From Epiperipatus broadwayi (Eukaryota > Onychophora > Udeonychophora > Euonychophora > Peripatidae), in NCBI GenBank assembly GCA_028023455.1, contig JAQFVV010000001.1:19151611-19215610 (forward strand): a DNA stretch of 64,000 nt, written 5' to 3'. The position numbers were made by a program, and so were the translations under genes. Shown in pieces: positions 60,611 to 64,000 of the stretch (positions within the stretch are counted from its first letter, which is position 1; each line of letters opens with the position of its first letter). A model generated the notes under the pieces. It had not been told where the DNA came from. It ran no database searches and saw nothing but the letters and a program-made list of their open reading frames with translations.

Positions 60611-60689
60611 ATTTAAAGAATACTATTTTTTTCAAGCATAAGATAAAATCTTTTGAAAAGATAGAATGAATCCATTCTTTATTTTTAAT

Positions 60690-60693
60690 CTAA

Positions 60694-60731
<38 letters not shown>

Positions 60732-60735
60732 TTAG
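60690..60735. repeat. AT-cored hairpin
   Basis: TCTAAGTGTATA...TATACACTTAGA forms a perfect palindrome around (AT)n. Confidence 0.85.
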
Positions 60736-60739
60736 ATAT

Positions 60740-60755
60740 AAATGCTTAAGATTTG

Positions 60756-60791
<36 letters not shown>

Positions 60792-60807
60792 CAAATCTTA
60801 AGCATTT
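60740..60807. repeat. AT-cored hairpin
   Basis: AAATGCTTAAGATTTGCC and GGCAAATCTTAAGCATTT are perfect complements around (AT)n. This hairpin is back-to-back with the one at 60690. Confidence 0.9.
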
Positions 60808-60960
60808 GGAAATGAGAGCTTGAAAATATAGATTTATTCTATCTTTTCAAAAGATTTTTATCTTGTGTTTGAAAAAGAGAGTATTCATTAAATGTTTGCA
60901 TCTATAAAATGCATGTGTAGTAGAGTAATCTTTAATTATTGTTACAATTGTATGTTTAGT

Positions 60961-62669
60961 TATGTTTTATAATTGACTGATTAAAAGAAAAAATTGATCC
61001 AAGATGTATTTCGAAAAAAGTTGTAGTTAGCAAACCAGAAAATATAAAAGAGGTTAATTAATCAAAAAGTTTCAGTTTTGGAGTTAGTTTTTGAAGAGGA
61101 GTGAGAACTGTCTCAAGAAAAGGTTTATTTTTAATTTGTTCCAATGACGAGTGTAAAATTTTATACTAGTGATAGCTGCTTGAATATAGACTAGTAAAAA
61201 AAAACTTTGATATCCCAAGGTTCTGAAGGAGTGCCACTAGTTAGGCTTTAAATTCCAGAAATCTACACAATGCAGAATAGAAAATCAAAATTTCCCCAAA
61301 TGGATATTGGATATCAATACTATTTAATGGAAGTATCTAACCTAAAAGATTTATTACTATCAATCATACTATGATGTAATAATTATTATAAAATGAGACT
61401 GGAAATATTCTTGTTTCATATCATATCACAAAGAAAAATACCAATAAACTGACTACATCTCCAGAAAAGGGCCCAAAAAAATAGTCAGGTTTTTTATTTA
61501 TTTTATGATAGAACTATAATAAAAATTCTTTCCATATAAATTAAATTAGTTAAGTTCTCAAGAAAATAGCAAAAATATTGTTCTTTATTGAAATTATGTT
61601 TTATCACAATATTAACTTTGTATTATGTAAATGTATACGTTAAATTTTTATATAAAGATGTTTTTTTTTATAATTAAAAAAACAATAAAGCACACTTAAC
61701 CTAGAAGATAAACAATAAAATTTTTTTTAGATTACTTTTAAAAATTAACTAATGCATTTTTTAAAAGAATAAAAAAAGAATTTTAAACTTGCTTGAATAG
61801 TCATCTGGTTTTAATATATATATATATCACTTACATTATTATTTAAAACGTGTTGTATTTGATGTCATAAAATTATCAAGAAATATGTAAGGTTCAAAAA
61901 AATTTCGCTACAAAATTTAAAAATATTGAAAGACATTTAGGTGAATTTTTGCGCACGCGTGTGTGTGTGTGAATCCAGTGCAAATATATATTTTAAAATG
62001 AAAGTATTTTTTATAATTATTATTGTGAATTTTAAGTAAGCAGTATTAGAGATCACGTAGAATAGTTAATCTGTTTACTATTATAATGAAGGACAGAAGT
62101 TTGATTTAATGTATGATCAATTTATATATGTGTATTTGTGTGTGAAGGCAAATTGAATATCTATATATGTGTATTTGAGTGTATTCAGTTTGGAAATAAA
62201 TTGATGAGAAGAATATGAGGCTATAATGATGTTTTAGTACTCAATGATGAGGAAAAATATCTATTTATATAAGGAACCTAAACCGCTTAGGTTTAAGAAT
62301 GAAGTTATCAAGTTAAATAATATAAATAATGTCACAATATATTGAGTCAATAAAATTTTTGAAATAATATGTATGTATAAGAAAATTGAAATTCAAATAT
62401 GGTAATAATTTAAATTTAAAACTTTATTATTTATTAAGATAAGCTTTCGGCATGTCGCATATTTGTCAAAGCACAACTAAGAAATAAAATCAGCAAAATA
62501 TTAGCAATATCCATCTGAGTGTAAAATGTAAATTAAATCGGCCATTAATTGTTATAAAATGGCATATTTGCATGCAACACGCTTCAGGCTATATCATCAC
62601 ATTAAATGACCAGTGTTTACTAAGAGGAATACTATTGGATATATATATATATTCCTATATATATATATA

Positions 62670-62700
<31 letters not shown>

Positions 62701-63515
62701 TGAAGTTAGATGAAATATGTGTGAAATAATGTTTCAAGTTGTAATAGACATATGTACAGTAGCAATTTGAAGTTAGGTGATTCTGAATCAAACTTCTGTC
62801 TGAATAAAATATTCTTTTGTTCATGAGAAATTAAATATAAAAGTAGAAAGTAGTCATGTATGATGTGATTAACAATTGATGTTTAGATATACTTCTGTAG
62901 GTTATAAACATTAGCTTATTTTTATATTTCTATTACTGTCAATAGAAATTATAACTTTTCTTTGCTAGTCTAAAAATTAAAATAAAGTACTTGGTGAGAT
63001 TGTGTTTAATACAATTCAGCAAAGAATCTGATTAAAAGGAATAAATGTATATTGCCATGCACATATTATCATGAAACATTCAAGTCCTTAAGAGACGATT
63101 TGAAAATAAAAGCTAAGTCTCAACAATGGAGTTATAGGTAACATTACTGACTCATAAATTCAGTGATATTGAAAAGGGTATATTATAGAATAATAAATGA
63201 TATATGATAAAATGTGTTATTTTGAAAATATGTATTTCTTCAATATTAATATGTTAATAGATTATGTATACTTATTTAAATTAGTTTGTATAGTTTATTA
63301 TTTTAGAAACAACTCTGAAGTAAAGATGAAACCATCCATATAAAAACTTGTAGAATTACTTAGATGGCAGTAAGATTATGGATGTAAAATTCCATTCACA
63401 TTCTTTATATGTTTACATTGACAAATAGTTTGTGAAGATTAAGAGCTTGCTAAATGCATAGATACATTACTAATTTTAATGAAAAGACAAATATAATGAC
63501 AAGAGATAGTTAACC

Positions 63516-63520
<5 letters not shown>
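60961..63520. other. Anonymous AT-rich DNA with microsatellites
   Basis: No gene recognised. A GTGTGTGTGTG run lies near 61960, and an interrupted (AT)n at 62640-62700 produces a spurious Tyr-Ile frame. Confidence 0.4.

Positions 63521-63600
<80 letters not shown>
63521..63600. repeat. (AT)n microsatellite
   Basis: 80 bp of pure AT with AGTAC/CTATG edges. Confidence 0.95.
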
Positions 63601-63601
<1 letters not shown>

Positions 63602-64000
63602 TATGTATGGGAGTGACCCCTACATTATCAAATGGAGATAGGCCTATATAAATTTGATCTGGTAAAAATATTAATACTGTGGCAATTTGTTTTAATACAT
63701 AAATAATACAAGCATAAGAATATTAATATTGTATATAGAATTTAACAATTTTTTTACAAAATTAAATATTTAATGATCCTAAGATATACTAAAATGATAA
63801 TAAAAGCCAATGCAACCTGTTCAAGTTCCTAGACTTGTTTTAGCAAGTCAGAGGCAAGTCTCTCAGCAGTAAAAGTCATCTAAGTTAACACTCAATAATG
63901 TCCAGCACAGTGTTATCGCAAGTCTATGTACAGGCATGCAGCTTCCATGAGCAAGTATCCCTTGTTTCTTTTTGTGCTCACTTTTTTAATTAATTATTAG
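63601..64000. other. Anonymous DNA at window end
   Basis: No supported feature. 63800-63960 is slightly less AT-rich and may belong to something continuing outside the window. Confidence 0.3.

Larger units (their letters stand above)
57815..60960. mobile_element. Foldback/MITE-like element split by a hAT insertion
   Basis: The left flank of the hAT element (about 57820-57888, containing CTACACATGCATTTTATAGA) is the inverted counterpart of 60890-60960 (CTATAAAATGCATGTGTAG). The right flank 60611-60670 (AAAATCTTTTGAAAAGATAG) is the counterpart of 60831-60895. So the original element, about 0.4 kb, had long inverted arms, and the hAT landed inside its left arm. The centre holds two further AT-rich hairpins (60690-60735 and 60740-60807). 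Confidence 0.75.

Noticed and set aside
62597-62824. 75-codon minus-strand frame
   Set aside because: Its centre is translated (AT)n; the remainder shows no family signal.

Overview
This window is AT-rich animal DNA (roughly 70-75 % A+T by eye) that reads as intergenic or deep-intronic sequence filled with transposable elements. I found no convincing host protein-coding gene, no intact open reading frame longer than about 230 codons, and no bacterial-style operons or ribosome binding sites. The mix of elements (a Ty3/gypsy-like LTR element, a Penelope-like element with a GIY-YIG-type endonuclease, non-LTR reverse transcriptase remnants, a hAT transposon, tRNA-derived retroposons, foldback elements and very long AT runs) points to a metazoan, probably an invertebrate. 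I cannot name the species from the sequence.

The most interesting content is a set of hammerhead-ribozyme (HHR) bearing repeats in three places. At 5834-7956 a ~405-bp unit is present about six times: three copies with the ribozyme on the minus strand, then three inverted copies with it on the plus strand, so the block is a ~2.1-kb palindrome with six ribozyme motifs. At 37214-37705 two 167-bp arms, differing at one position, each carry a second type of HHR. At 50510-51563 a third family, with a 14-bp target-site duplication, carries three HHR motifs, one with an intact catalytic core. The three families are mostly dissimilar in sequence. They nevertheless share an ordered architecture: a conserved box reading roughly CTGAA..GAGTTCAGACCCAT, then the HHR with a short self-complementary helix III, then a TTTATCA-type box. 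This resembles animal retrozymes or Penelope-type terminal repeats, arranged here as foldbacks.

Layout: 1-4400 holds a tRNA-like retroposon, an (ATT)n run, a non-LTR RT remnant and a 41-bp minisatellite. 4700-8010 holds two hairpins, one with perfect 74-bp arms, and HHR family A. 8-17 kb is mostly anonymous AT-rich DNA with tRNA-derived retroposons. 17.1-18.85 kb is a minus-strand LINE remnant. 21.1-22.16 kb is a Penelope-like fragment with an inverted duplication of its endonuclease end. 22165-34795 is a complete but decayed 12.6-kb minus-strand LTR retrotransposon with unusually long (~2.75 kb) LTRs. 36.46-36.79 kb is an unexplained GC-richer patch. 37.2-37.7 kb is HHR family B. 38-49.8 kb is anonymous. 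49.9-51.76 kb is a TIR element hosting HHR family C. 57.8-60.96 kb is a foldback element interrupted by a 2.7-kb hAT transposon with an 8-bp target duplication. The remainder to 64 kb is AT-rich with microsatellites.

The elements do not form a pathway. They record layered insertions. All protein-coding remnants seen are broken by stops or frameshifts, so any present activity would depend on proteins supplied from elsewhere. The small ribozymes need no protein, and several look structurally intact.
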